Source of the DNA: Liolophura sinensis
Lineage: Eukaryota > Mollusca > Polyplacophora > Chitonida > Chitonidae
Assembly (NCBI RefSeq): GCF_032854445.1
Contig: NC_088301.1
Location: 39,171,187-39,235,186 of the forward strand
Direction of reading: 5' to 3'
Length of the DNA stretch: 64,000 nt
The translations under genes were made by a program, and so were the position numbers. Within the stretch, counting starts at the first letter, position 1; each line of letters starts with the position of its first letter. Below the pieces are notes generated by a model. That model did not search any database and had not been told where the DNA came from. It was given only the letters and a program-made list of their open reading frames with translations. Below are positions 22,731 through 42,533 of the stretch, piece by piece.

Positions 22731-25700
22731 ATTGTGTCTGTGGAGCAGAAGAGTAGTAACCAATGGCAGCTAACAGATGAAGGGAAATCTGTGGTAGATA
22801 ATGGCAGCCATGAAGCAATTGTGTTCAACACCATACCCTCTGATGGGATGCTTCAGGGTGAACTCATGGTAAATAAGTTACTCTCACTGGCACTGTGTGC
22901 CGCTCTTCTTTTCAGCTGATTGATTTTGGTAAATCAGTAATAGACGTACCCTTATTCTTCATTCTTTTCCCATAAAGAGCAACTTTTAGTGCAATTTATG
23001 CATATTTTTAATTTGGTTTTGAAGACAAAACTACAGGTTGGACTGTCCAGTTTCAGGGCTTCAGAAGAATAATGCCTTCAGAATATGCTTGAATAAAATC
23101 CTTGCGAACATGCAAAACGGTTGAAGAATTGCAGTGGGCTACAATACTTTGAAGGTTTATTATTTGTGCTCATTTCTCCTCAGTCGAAACTATATGGCTG
23201 AAATATTGCCGTGTGGGATTAAGCCGTAATCATTCATTCATTCATTTCTACCCAGAATGTGACAATTAGACACTAATTTAAATGTTAATATAATGTTTAT
23301 TACAATTGCCAGATAGCGCTGATTTCAGTTGGGTTGTTGTGGATTTCAGCTTAATCAGATTATGAGATTGCAATATATGGTCAAGATGAGAATGTGTTAA
23401 TTCATGCAGCACAAATGAAGATCGCACATGTTCTTAACATGAATGAGCGGTTTATTTAACCCCAGTGTACAACATGTAAGGTAATTTTTTTGTTCCATAT
23501 ATTAAAGGTGCAAGGTTTGAAACAGCAACATAATTGTGGTGTTTGAACACTACCCATCTGTTTTCAGAGTTCTGTACCCAACGCTAAAATAGGATTTAGT
23601 AAAGCCATGTCAGCTGGATGGATTCGAATGGACAAGAAAGCTGAGGGCGGACCCAGGGTATTCCGGAAGGTAATCTACATATTGTCAAATTGAAACAAGT
23701 AACAATTTAGTATTTTTACTGGTAAGTTTCAGAAGTTAGGTTAAAGATGCTGGTATGGGTAATTAGAGTTCCACACTGTTAATAACATGTTTGGTTGAGC
23801 ATTCAAAACATAATGTGTCAGCAGTAGAGAATCTTGGGTAAAGAGTTATTGTTTGTTTCATGCCATGACAGATGAAGCTTTTGCTTTCACTGTGGCCCTT
23901 AACCAATGTTAACACTTGGAGAGTTAAATGTTTTTTCCACACATTACTTTGTCATATCATAGTTACCTGTCTAGAGTGTTCACATTGTAATTCTGATATT
24001 TGTCTTTCCAGGTGGAGTCAATACAAGATAGCGTGAAGGAGTGTCTGGAAAAGATCCGCAGCCTCAATCTTGATGGGATAACAGATGCTCAAAAAGCTGA
24101 ATTTAAGAAACGTAAACTCATCACGTCTGTGTGAGTGTTTTCTTATTGCCTGTTAATTTCATGTAAATGGCCAGCCACCAGATCAGCGTCATTGTAAAAA
24201 CCAATTTATACAAGTTGAAGCTAATCAGGAATTATATTGACTGATGCTCTTAGATAAAAACATAATGTCATAGTCCAAATGTTACAACCAGTGGGAAATG
24301 TACCTGACTTTTCAAGGTTAGCTTTACAATATTATTTTCCCAGTTGTAAATTATTTACTAACAAGTATCTGCTTGTGAAGTTTGTGTTCAGAGTTTTTAT
24401 TCCTAATGTTTGATATTTTGCTGATGTTTATAGGTATGCTCTTTTCTTTATTGTAGGAAAGTCAACAGCTTCTATGTCACTAAAGGTGAAGGCTTCACCT
24501 TGGATATTGAAAAACTAGAGGCTGATCTAACAGCTGAAATGATGGCCAAGTGAGTTTCTTCATCTTTTGTTTTGCTTTAGCTGACATTTTTGAAAACTAC
24601 TGATTTCATTTCCATTAAAGAGTGATTCATTTGAAGAGCCACTTTCAGGTTCTTGCCTTTGTCTTTATTGTAGTAAAATACATAATGAAGGAAGGCATTG
24701 TGCTGATAACTTTGCAAGGTCAACAAAAGAAATAGATCGATATATCTTCTGGCTCGACATTTTAACAAGTTGGGGACAGCTTTATCAATAGAATTATTAG
24801 GCAAATAACTGCAGAGGGTTAGCCCAGGAGCCTCTCGTCTAAGCGGTCGCTGTAAGCTCAAGTCGAGCTCATGCTGGCTTTTTCTCTGGCTGTACAAGGG
24901 AAGGTTTTGGAGCAACCTGCGTATGGTTGTAGCTCGGCTCGGTTTCCTCCCACCATAATGTTGGCCGCCGTAGTATAAGCGAAATATTCTTGAGTACGGC
25001 ATAAAACACCAATCAGATAAATAAATAAACAAAAAGCTGCCATGTAGTTGCTTGTTACATCTTAAACAGTGAGCTTTAGCACAAATGTACAATGTAAAGC
25101 TCTATTTGCAATTACTGTTAGAGACTGAGTCAATGCGTTGTTTTATAACCTGATTTTTGGGGTTGTGATTTCAGTGTTCAAAGTTATATAAAATTGTATT
25201 GTCCAAGGGACTAGTTCTTTGCATTGTAAACATTTGCTGTTCACTGTTTTCATATTTCTTGTACAATACTATTATGGTACCGTAAATCACATAGAGATTA
25301 GCCGAAATTTTCTCGCCGTGAAGTTTGGCTGATTTGAGTTGCCGGAGGAGATGACAGGGGAGAATGATCAGCCTCAGCTGTGCAGTAACCCCACTGCGGT
25401 CTGGCTGCTGGCCCTCGCCACATGGGGCAAACTCCCCAGGCATGGACTGGGAGACAAGTGTTTATACACCCACTAGTAAATCTAGACTCTCGTTGAAATG
25501 TTGCTGGTTGTGCGTAACAGTGTCATATGGTCTACCGGTCGTCGAAATTTTGTTTTGTGAAATAACTTGCGGAAGATGATATAAAATTTCCCCCATCCCC
25601 CGTCAGTTACTTCCACATAGTCTGACTTGGGGGTGATTTCCCAACCAGTCACAGCTTTGTTTTTGCTCATGAATTAAAGTGAATAAACCTGTATATTCCA

Positions 25701-28700
25701 AAAATGTCCACGCTTAACATGCTACTTGACGTAGTACTTCTCAGGTTAGGCTGAATTTGTGGGTTACACTTGCTGGCCTGAATTTAATGGTCAAAAGCTT
25801 AATTGTTCAGGTGGGAGTTGCCCGATGATAGCATTATTGTCTGATCACAGCCCTGTAAATAAATTTAACAAATCGGCATACAAAGGTATTTCAGCAATAT
25901 AGGCCTGACTGATAAATATCAGGCATAAATCTCTTGCAAAATAGATTTAAAGTCGTGTGTTGTTTCATTACAATCGAAACTCTCTTCCATTTCAGAAGAG
26001 TTCTATTTTCCCGCCTTATCAAATAGGGTATCTTCATTTCAACACAGAAAACACATTTCGGCAAAGTTTCTGAAACTAGATATAACCGTATGTTCTAACC
26101 TCCTTCTCGCATTGTTGTGACAGCCCATTGCCATGCACAGGAGTGAGAACTTAGAATCACGTTCGTGTAAATGTCTACAGGTAACTGACATCTTACCAAT
26201 TTCAACACCAACCAATTATGTGCATTTATTTTCACTGACCCGTCCCTTGGAATATTCACAATTTTGAAATCTCCCGCTGTATAGACTAGCAGTACATTAA
26301 TTTACATATAGCCAGGTGCCCAGTGAAATGCATTTACAGTAATTTCCGTGACGACTTTACTACTAAACCATTTCAGTAAAGCCATGTAGTCATGCATTGC
26401 AGTGATTTACACAACAGTCGTAACCCATTTACAGCAAGTAGAATTAAAAACATTTTCCGAAGCAGCAGGTGGTCCAATTTGGGTCTCTGCTGTGATTGAT
26501 GGGTCTCCTGAAGTATGTTGAAACTTCAAAAACTAACCCCAGAGCTGTGTGAAAGGCTGGGATTAGCCATGATATCAATACAACTCAGCTGTTTATATCT
26601 GAATACTCAACAGGTTATAGTTTGGCGCCTACTCCTCTATAATTTCCATATAATCAGTGCTATTGTTAGGTCATCAAGGCCTACACTGGTAAGGTGTGAT
26701 CATGAGTTCTGATTCAAGCTAACTGTGTGAAAATGGATTTTCTTATTCCAGTAAGGGCAAACCTGTAAAGCTGGACCTAATCGCGGTAAATCTGAACAGT
26801 GAAGTGTTGTATTTGTATTTGTAAATTAGCTTCTAAAGTGCACACAGGTATTTATTTACTTTAGACACATATTCATTGTTCGGTGATGTTTTGAAAGACC
26901 TGCAAGCTTATCAATGTAGGCCTGTTTGTTACCGGTTCAGTGTCTAACCTCAATCCGCCTTGTTGTGGCATGACATTCTCTTGCAGACCATACGTGAAAC
27001 CTGCATTCTGGTAGAAGATATGTAGAGATAATACTTGTGCTAACATTTTGTTGCTTACTGAAGCGCTTTGGCAAGACGACTTCTGGCAGTAGCGATTCGT
27101 AGCGATTCTACTAGAGCTAACAGTTGCATGTTCAGTGAAGCGTGAACACGTTTACAGGTCTTGTCACAGGAATGTACAGTCCTGTGAACACCCTCCTCAG
27201 GCCCCCGCGGACCCCCAGCTGTGTCCAACAACCAAGAATCAGCAACAAGACAATAGGAAATATGGGATACACTTTTTAAAATTATCAGCTAAACTCTATG
27301 TGATTTACTGTACATGTATAAATTTAACATGTGAATAAGATATTGTTCATCTAGTAAGGTTTATAGTTTGTTGCTTTTTCACTTAACAGTGGATCATGGA
27401 AGAAGAAAACTTTCAAACCATACAACTTTAAAGCTCTAGGAATCATGCCACCATCAGGACATCTGCACCCGTTGCTCAAAGTGCGTGCTCAGTACAGACA
27501 GATTTTTTTAGAAATGGGGTAAGAATTAAAGTGATAATTCATAAACAAAACCAGTGATAGCTGGAATCCAGATAGTAAGCTCTGTGGTTTAAGAAAGTTC
27601 ATTGCTTATGTTAGGCCATTAATCTTTCTAATTATGAAAATTGCTTTATTATTGACTTTCAGAAAGGTAGATCTATAAAATATTAAACATTTGAAGATAA
27701 AAAGCTGGCGTAAATTCCCAGTGGTTTCTAGGTATTTATGGCATTTCAGGGTGACAAGAAACTAATGGCAATTCACAGACAGAATATTTGGTTTAACTTA
27801 AATGCAAATATGACTTCATTTATCATGTTGGGTGCAAATATCTGTGATACAGATCTTAAAATTTGTTCTCCAATATTCACTCTAAAATCTTTGCAGGTTT
27901 GCGGAAATGCCAACAAATAACTTCATTGAATGCAGCTTCTGGAACTTTGATTCCCTCTTCCAGCCACAACAACATCCAGCCAGAGATGCTCACGACACCT
28001 TCTTCATATCAGGTACTGCTGTGTTGCTGGTTGTCAGTGGTTTAAAAATATGTAACACAAATTAAAACCTTAAACCAGTGAGGTTTAAATTGAAATCTTC
28101 TTCGATCTGTAACTTGGATTTACAAATGAGATAATTGGTAATGTTTTAATTGGTCTTACACTTTTAGATCAATTTTGTTCCTATTTTTTCCAGACCCAGC
28201 CAATGCACATGATTTCCCTAAAGATTACTTAGAGAGGGTGAAGAAGACACATTCTGAAGGAGGATATGGATCTCAGGGGTAGGACTGGCTCTTTGACAAA
28301 ATAAAGATGTCACATAACCTAAATTGCAAGAGGTGTTCGTGTCAAAGTAAGTCTCTGGGCTGATCTCTCACTGCTTGACCTTTCTCTGGCCTTAAATACA
28401 ATAAAAATGTACTTGTCTTTCGTCTGTCTTTGATGGGTTATACTAATTGTTTCAGGTACAAATACGACTGGAAAATAGAAGAAGCTCAGAAAAACATATT
28501 GCGAACTCACACCACAGCTGTCAGTGCTAGAATGCTGTATAAAATTAGCACAACAGGTAAATATAAAGATGAATTGCTTGTAGTTGTGGAATGCCAGTAT
28601 GTTCGAATATTTGCTGTGGTTTTATCCCCAAAACATTCTAAGATCTAAGTTGAGAGAATCTTAAGAATAACTAAAACCTAGCTAGGTGTACAATATTTTG

Positions 28701-31700
28701 ATCCATGGGAGGGGGAATTCTGAAAATCCCTGATGTATAATCAAAGTAAGTTTTGAGGTGTTCCCTGTGATGCCTCTATGTGGTAAAGGAGAAGAAAACT
28801 TAAAAACATGACACTATAGGCTGAAAAGAGTACATTTTTTTCTATCTGGTGGTGCTTGCTGCATAATTTTGTGATTTTTCTTGCCATAGATGTAAAGCGT
28901 GAAAACATCAAAGCTGGCATAAATCGTTGAGTCCATTGCGTCTTCCATCTTTAACACCCTGTAATTTATGCTGGGGGTGTGCTGCCCCTCAGTCATTGAG
29001 AATCATTAAAACTGCCGACTTGCTTGTGTAAACTCGAAACGTACGTCCAACATTCCGGTTTTCCGATCGTCAAGCGGAAAACGAACTGGACTGTTCGCTA
29101 CTTTCTGGGAAGAAGAGTTCTACCGGAAATGTACGAATTGCACTTCGGCAGTTTCCAACGGCAATTCTCCTCGTAACACAGAAGACTTCAGGACTAGTTC
29201 TAAGGCAAAATGGAGACGCCCATGGATTTTGACGCTGCCTTTATTTATAATTTATGAACTTGAGGTACATATTAGAATGTTTTTTTAGGGCATGCACCTG
29301 CAAGGAAACGCATACTCTTTTCAATGGTATTTGATTGATATTTAAATTTTCTTCTCCTTTAAGGTATTGAAACTGAAAGTTACTAGGAACAAACTGGCTT
29401 TGGAGTGCAAAAACAATGGCGATGTTTACCTGAAGAGAAAGTGAAGCTGTTTAAACTAAAATGTAATTGTGGGACAATGGTTTGGTTGGAAGATAGAGGG
29501 TTCTGTTCTTATATTTGAATGAGCATGTGTTCTTAAGGAATTTGTAGTCTAGGTATCCACAATACATATTGATTAAACAAATACCAGCTAAGAAGATATA
29601 AATGATTATGTTGTCAACATTGTTTGATGGATTAACTTTATTTTAACTTGTAGAAAAAATTCACACCTGTGAAATATTTCTCCATTGATCGAGTGTTCCG
29701 AAATGAGACGCTAGATGCTACCCATTTAGCAGAATTTCACCAGATTGAGGGAGTTGTAGCTGATTATGGCCTTACACTGGGGGACCTAATGGGCATCATA
29801 TATGAATTCTTCAAGAAGCTAGGTACATGCATGACAAACTTAATTAAGATTCCCTTTAAGGCAGCAAACTCAGATTCTTTCAGATTCTGAAGTACGTTTT
29901 CAGCTGATTGCCATTCAAGATGTACTCCTTGGAACCATGTTCAGTTCTCTAATTAAACCCCTTGAATTATAACTTGCATTTAAAAGACCAAAATGTCAAA
30001 ACATTAAAGCTTTGTTACAAATTGTCATGTTCTTGTTGCTCCACTACTTTAATTCACTCAGCCATGTTTTTTGTATGTCTTTTCCATACACTATCCTTCA
30101 AAATACATAATTATATAAAGCAAAGCATGAATAGCACTATAAGTAATATGCGATATAGCACTGTATTTTTGACATTTTGTTTTTTACTTCCCCCAGGTAT
30201 AACACAGCTACGTTTCAAACCAGCATATAACCCCTACACAGAACCAAGCATGGAGATTTTCAGCTTCCACAAGGGTAGACTATTTGTCATTCATCTATGT
30301 TATTTAATACCAGTGTTTACCTTAATTAAGGAATATATATCTAATGTACACCCTCACCTTATGTTTTTTAATATTGACATGGTTTGTTCAGTACCATCAC
30401 AATTATTGTCAACTTACATGTTGAAACAAAATGTTGGTAGAATAGATATGTGGGGTTTTGGAAGAAAAATGGTCACAATATAAATTGTTCCTGTAAATTA
30501 ATGTTTGATGTAGAATTATATCCAATGTTTTATTTCAGTTCTACATGTATGTGTCTTCATTTTATGTCAATGGTACAGTGTGCAGTCACGTGACATTCAG
30601 TGCTGAGTACAATGACGTGCGAGTATAATATTAAAGGTATACAGGGTGTATCTGAAAATGAAATCCTGAATTTGAAAAAGTGCGATAAACAAGTCAGGGT
30701 TTTATTCTAATATTCTATGATGCATCAAGAATCTTCCTTCTGATATCAGTAGGTGAAATATGAAATGTTTGCACCTGCCTGCTGGAGTAGCTAGGAAACA
30801 ATGGCAGAGAAGGATAACATTGAAAGGCATGGGGAAATGCATAAAAACAGACAAATGTTAAGAGATATATGCCTGATATTAACTGAAAGTGATGCTATGG
30901 TTGAAAACAGAACAATTTCCACATCATACATGTACTTAAATTGTGAACAGTCAACGAAGTGTAGATTTGGTCTTCTGTCGCTGTCAAGCAGAGTTTTGTA
31001 TTTACTTTCAAGTTATTTAGACAACACCTTCATGTCTGTAGGAAAATGGCCTGTAGGTACATCTATATTTGCCACTCCTAGGCTTTCAGTGGTTTCAGAT
31101 AATCTTTTTACAATATTCATATTCTGGGCTTTGTAGAGGATGCTGATATGTGTACATGTATGTATGGGTGAGGTCCACAAACCATATTTCCCAATCAAGC
31201 TTATGTATGTAGTGCACTATATCATAGTGTGAAACAATTTGAGTAACTGAATCTTCATGCATCGTCTTGTTTTTCCTCAGGTCTTAAAAAGTGGGTGGAG
31301 ATTGGAAACTCAGGCGTTTTCCGACCAGAAATGCTCTTACCTATGGGATTACCAGAAGATGTTTCTGTCATTGCCTGGGGTCTTTCATTAGAAAGGTAAA
31401 TCTTGTCTTGTGAAAGTTGCAAATTTTTTGTATAGCCACTTTATTTATTAAAAGCAGTAATTATAGAAATGCATGAGTTGCTGTACATGAAACAGAGTAC
31501 CAGTTGTCACATGTTGTTGTTGCATTAGTTAAATTGACTTTGCCACATGTTTTTTTCTATATCTTTATCCATATAACACTAAACCTAGGAAATTTTCGTA
31601 CAGATGCTTGTAAAAAAACAGTCAAAATAGAAATATAGTCAAGTAGTTGTTTATGGAACATATCACAAGAGTTAATCAGTCTCTGTCCCTTTTTTTTTTT

Positions 31701-31815
31701 CTCTTCCAGGCCCACAATGATCAAATATGGCATAGACAATATCCGAGACCTAATTGGACCCAAGGTTAACCTTCAGATGGTGTATGACAATCCCATATGC
31801 CGACTTGACAAATGA
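22731..31815 (+). CDS. FARSA: Phenylalanine-tRNA ligase alpha subunit, cytosolic (first exon not found)
   Basis: Catalytic subunit of the cytosolic alpha2-beta2 synthetase that charges tRNA-Phe. Exons: 22731-22868, 23568-23669, 24012-24130, 24457-24549, 27390-27518, 27897-28012, 28194-28278, 28456-28556, 29654-29822, 30197-30274, 31281-31395, 31710-31815. The N-terminal part ([29 protein letters not shown]) is the DNA-binding-like region; then [40 protein letters not shown], class II motif 2 ([19 protein letters not shown]), [19 protein letters not shown] and motif 3 ([15 protein letters not shown]). The stop follows CRLDK, shorter at the C terminus than in human. The first coding exon (about 45 residues) is absent and may lie in the gap. 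Exon 28456-28556 ends in phase 1 but the next exon must start in phase 0, a one-base conflict at an A6 run. Confidence 0.95.
23185..23250 (+). repeat. SINE 3' tail, family C
   Basis: In the FARSA intron after exon 22731-22868. ATATGGCTGAAATATTGCC, then GATTAAGCCGTAATCATTCA followed by CATT repeats, is the typical 3' end of a widespread mollusc SINE. Only the tail is clear. The same tail occurs at 33675-33745. Confidence 0.65.
24550..27389. other. Largest FARSA intron (2.8 kb)
   Basis: Runs from a GTGAGT donor to an ACTTAACAG acceptor. Apart from the SINE, it holds a GC-richer stretch at about 25340-25680 of unlike composition, probably an old unclassified insertion, and no recognisable exon. 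Confidence 0.6.
24826..25033 (+). repeat. SINE family A copy in FARSA intron
   Basis: Plus-strand copy that starts inside the head (GGAGCCTCTCGTCTAAGCGG), runs through AAGCTCAAGTCGAGCTCATG and the GGTTTCCTCCCACCATAATG body and ends in TTGAGTACGGCATAAAACAC plus AAATAAATAAAC. The open frame that covers it on the minus strand is incidental. Confidence 0.85.
28785..29360. mobile_element. MITE-like DNA transposon with 14-bp terminal inverted repeats
   Basis: The ends AAAGGAGAAGAAAA (28785-28798) and TTTTCTTCTCCTTT (29347-29360) are perfect inverted repeats. The 576-bp interior has no transposase frame, so it is non-autonomous. A second, 3'-truncated copy lies at 48924-49356 in the same orientation. 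Shared interior words include GCTGCATAATTTTG, AAGCTGGCATAAATCG, CCATCTTTAACACCCT and TCTGGGAAGAAGAGTT. It sits in the FARSA intron whose flanking exons show the phase conflict. Confidence 0.85.
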
Positions 31816-32129
31816 TTAAAATTACATGAAGAGCTAAATTTATACCACATAATTTATTGATGTCTGGAGAGGGCAAGTGCAAACTGGGACCAGTCATTTG
31901 AAACTGCAAGATTATGACCTTTTGGAAGAATGGCAAGATTAATTGTCAACATATGTACAGCTCCTTTGTTAATGGATTATATCATAAGTATATTATGCTG
32001 TTGCTATGTGCTTTGCATGAGTATCTTAAATCAAACTGCTGAAGATAATAAGATACTTGCAACTTAGGGAATACTACACACACTGCATTTTATAATAAGT
32101 CCTTAACAGACAGACCTACATGTGTAGTA

Positions 32130-32135
32130 AATAAA
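32130..32135 (+). terminator. Candidate polyadenylation signal of FARSA
   Basis: AATAAA lies 315 nt after the FARSA stop codon and is the first clear one downstream. Use is inferred only from position. Confidence 0.4.
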
Positions 32136-32480
32136 GAACATTGTCTAACCTCTGAATAGCCAAAGTTCTGGATTCAGCTCTTCAAAATTATATTGTCATG
32201 ACAACTGGTCAGAGGTTTAATGCAATTTTAGGTCCCTGTGATTGCCCATATAGAGTTATGTCCACTTCTCAGCTCAAATCAAATAACATTCACAGGTTTT
32301 GATAATACAAATCCACCTGTTCAAGTGTCAGTAGAATTTCGATAATTGTTTTAGCAATATGTTCTCTTCTACATGGACCTCTGGATTTGAATCTTGTTCC
32401 ACTTCTACAAATTCTAGTCCGTGGCAGGTCAAATCATTATTTCCTGCGTATTAGAGTTTTTCAGCCATTTTGCTTTTAAC

Positions 32481-32738
32481 TACCCTAATTCTTCTAAAAT
32501 TTGGGACAAACCCCCACTTTACTCATAAAATTTAGGACAGATATTAGTAGTGGTGAAAGTAGAATATTACATTTCTTTACCAGCCTTTTGGAAAAGTAAA
32601 GATGATTGTTATTCATTAGATGGTTTATAAACCATGTCAGAAAAAAGAACCTCAGTATTCCTGCTAGAATTTATATATATATATATATTGGCTGAAATGA
32701 GCAGACCAGGTGTCCGAAATTTTAGAAGGAATAGGGTA
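32481..32738. mobile_element. Small inverted-repeat transposon, copy 1
   Basis: Starts TACCCTAATTCTTCTAAAAT and ends with AAATTTTAGAAGGAATAGGGTA, near-perfect inverted repeats of about 25 bp. The TA at both outer ends may be the target duplication. The 258-bp interior has a short (TA)n run at about 32673 and no coding capacity, so it is a MITE. Shares interior words GAAAGTAGAATATTACATTT and AGAAAAAAGAA with copy 2. Confidence 0.85.
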
Positions 32739-33674
32739 CTGCTTTGTGGTGTTGATAGTCCAATAGTGTCTTTCAAAATTTTAGGTGCAGAAGAGTGTTC
32801 AAGGGCAGATTCTATAACTAACTTTAGTTGCAAACAAATATAAATCAAAAACATAATCTTCATAATGTAGTTGCTGTTAGATGACTAAAACTGTTTCATC
32901 ATGCTTTAACCAAGGTCGTCTTCTGCTGTTCTGATAGAGACTTGAGGGATAATAAAGACTGATACAAGTTTGTTAGTGTCTATACTTCCTCAGGGTGCTG
33001 GCTTTTGAGTGACAAACCCCTACTTCGCACACCATGTGCAAGTAAGTGATAGGTGTTGCCTACATACACTAATGTCGGCTGTATGTGAATTTCATCTATT
33101 TGAATGTAGAAAATAAAACCACTTTGTATATACATGTAATAGAGTGAATACATGTGTTTTTACTGAATCAAAAAATAATTGCTTGTTATGGTCAAACTGG
33201 CACAGTATCTGCTTCCACAAAATGTTGTGGATCATTGTTCCTGTAAAAGGCATTTTGAAACATTTTACTTATTGTAGTTTCATATCAGCTTATGCGGACT
33301 TTCTTGCCGTACGGGGAAGGTCTGCAAGCAATCTGCAGATGATTATGGCGTAAGACACAAATCAAATATATAAATCTTGTCATTCATTAACATTTATATG
33401 GTCTTGTAAAAGTAGGCCCTGGAGTGGGGTGGGAAAAATTAGTTTTGCAGTGAAGCAGCGCTATAACCTAAATGTTGGCAATGTGACTGACCGGCTGTAT
33501 GGAGATACCATTATGATATGACCAACACAATTGATGTTGAAAGCTACATTAAAACCTATACAAGATTACAAGGTGGCATGTCTGGCGTCATATTACCGGC
33601 CTCAAGTGAAACCGCACTACTGCCTAAAGGTTAGTGTTGTAATTCACCTTCTACAAGGAGCTATTGCATGACCA

Positions 33675-33745
33675 TCTACTCGATATGGCTAAAATATTGC
33701 CGATGTGGCGTTAAGCCATAATCATTCACTGATTCATCGCATTAA
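33675..33745 (+). repeat. SINE 3' tail, family C
   Basis: CTCGATATGGCTAAAATATT, GCCGATGTGGCGTTAAGCC, then ATAATCATTCACTGATTCA: the 3' end of the mollusc SINE also seen at 23185. The body may extend upstream to about 33470 but was not traced with confidence. Confidence 0.65.
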
Positions 33746-33849
33746 GAAAATAATGCTAAAAGAAATTATTCCTGAGAGTTAGAGCCTAAGCAGCCCTGGA
33801 AGTTCTCAGATTTATGACCTCTGAAGACTTTTAGGCCTATAAAAGTATA

Positions 33850-34072
33850 TACCCTACTTCTTCTAAAATTTGGTACACGTAGTGGTGTTGAAAGTAGAAT
33901 ATTACATTTCTTTAACTGCCATTGGAAAAGTAAAAGATATGAGTGCATGTAAGTTGTTCACTAGATGGTCTAACCGTGTGAGAAAAAAGAAACTCGATAT
34001 TTCTTCTAGAATTACATATTTATTGGCTAACATGAAAGATCAGGTGTCCCAAATTTTAGAAGAAATAAGGTA
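33850..34072. mobile_element. Small inverted-repeat transposon, copy 2
   Basis: Starts TACCCTACTTCTTCTAAAAT and ends with CCCAAATTTTAGAAGAAATA then AGGTA. Same orientation as copy 1, 1.1 kb away, 223 bp long. The inverted ends match each other better than copy 1 ends do, so this copy may be younger. Confidence 0.85.
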
Positions 34073-35706
34073 TAAACAGATGTAAATGGAGCATAATAAA
34101 AGGTGAAACTCTTTTTGGCCTGAACCCCCTCCTGGTCACAGGACTATATGGTGAACAATAATGGGCAGGGTAATAAATTCATCTTACTGTACAGAATAAG
34201 TAAACACATTAGTCCAATCACATCTGATGACATTGCCATTTATTTAATCATTCTTAATAACACATCCTGTGTAAGGCCCATCAATATACATTGTATAAAC
34301 CTTGTTCATATGTTACAAAATAAAAGTCAGCGCCTAATAACAAAACAATAGATATAAATATTTCCTCATGGGATCTTTACATTATACATATATATATGAC
34401 ACAATTTTGTACATGCTACTATGAGTTAAGTCCTAACATGCAACATTCACTGAAAAACAAAATTAAATTTAAATCAAAACTTAATGTACTTACAGTGACA
34501 AAATTTCCTTAAAGGTTAGGAAACATGGGCCAACAAAAAAAAAAAAAAGACTTCCCTCTGAACAAAATACATGCAATAATAAAATTTTTGCACATGAAAC
34601 TATGATTGATAAAGTAATGGCATGGCTTTTGGAATTGTTCAGCTTGTCTAGTAAATTAGTTTCCAATTTCTTTAAAAAGTACAGATCAGATCTACAAAGA
34701 AAGTTAGTTAAGGTTAGTTATACATGGCTATAAAGCATACATGCTGGCAAAAGAAGTCAATATGATTTGATTTACAAAGATTATACTTCAACAAAAAAAA
34801 AAAAAAAACAAGATCAGCTTTGTACCACAGTACAAATGCTTGAACTACTCAAATGTGCAAATAGCATTCAGATACACAGTAGGAAAAATGTGGTTTCCAA
34901 AATTGTTTACACGATTCATCTGGGAAGATTAGTACAATTGTATTCCTGTACATCACTAGCGTTAGAAACTTGGTACGCTTAAGAATGTATATGCACGCTG
35001 ATAAATATATACACATGTATGCAGCATTAAATTACATCAAAAAAAAAACATAAATAGATTACAAGTACATGATTATAAGTAGTGCACCTTAATCTGGCTG
35101 CATTAATTTTTAACAAAAGTTCTTCGTACAAAACAATGTTTTTGTAGATGATTCATGTGCTCATCACAGTCTTCACCCGAAGTTAAATTTTCTTGGTCTC
35201 ACAATACCAATGTCGTAAAGAAACCACACCCAATTTGGATGTGAACATTTCATTTACGCCTGCCTCTCTTAAGGTTGCCTGAAATTCTCAGTTATAAAGT
35301 GGCTTCAAACTGCTGTGCCATACTTTTTCATTTTCAATACTTCTTTAGAGACCCATGTATAGAAAGTGTTAAAGACCGTTGTAATGTTTCGTGCCATGCT
35401 GATGAATTTTCACTTTACATGGATAATATGGCAGTTATATTGGTAGAGAATTCCACCAGGCCTTGAGAACAAAAAACCCAACAAAAAGTACCAGCTGAGC
35501 TAGTGAGTGTTCAACTGAAGTACATGTATATGCAGTCCTTGCCCAATTCAGTTTTAAGCATGTATATATATATATGTTGTTTAAGTCCAGAATACACATA
35601 AATAAAAGAAAATCACCACCCACTATGCCAGACATAATTATACATTTACTTCTGAGCAAGTCAATGTTCACATATCAAAAATGCGATCATAAAGAAAGAA
35701 ACACTC

Positions 35707-42533
<6,827 letters not shown>

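Larger units (their letters stand above)
31816..35706. other. Region between FARSA and YIPF (convergent 3' ends)
   Basis: Holds the 3' UTRs of both genes, the two inverted-repeat elements at 32481 and 33850, a SINE tail at 33675 and a short SINE family A scrap near 33305-33350 (GGGGAAGGTCTGCAAGCAAT). The rest (34.1-35.7 kb) is AT-rich with A-runs at 34537 and 34793 and no recognisable exon. Confidence 0.6.

Noticed and set aside
24577-25092. 171-residue minus-strand open frame in the FARSA intron
   Set aside because: It runs through a plus-strand SINE copy; the translation contains the usual SINE pseudo-peptide also seen at 11655-11896.
25171-25670. Coding exon in the GC-richer part of the large FARSA intron
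   Set aside because: Frames on both strands are short, and no acceptor-donor pair encloses a conserved-looking peptide. Probably an old unclassified repeat.
30801-31136. 111-residue plus-strand frame between FARSA exons
   Set aside because: It lies wholly inside an intron whose flanking exons join in phase and reads as random AT-rich sequence.
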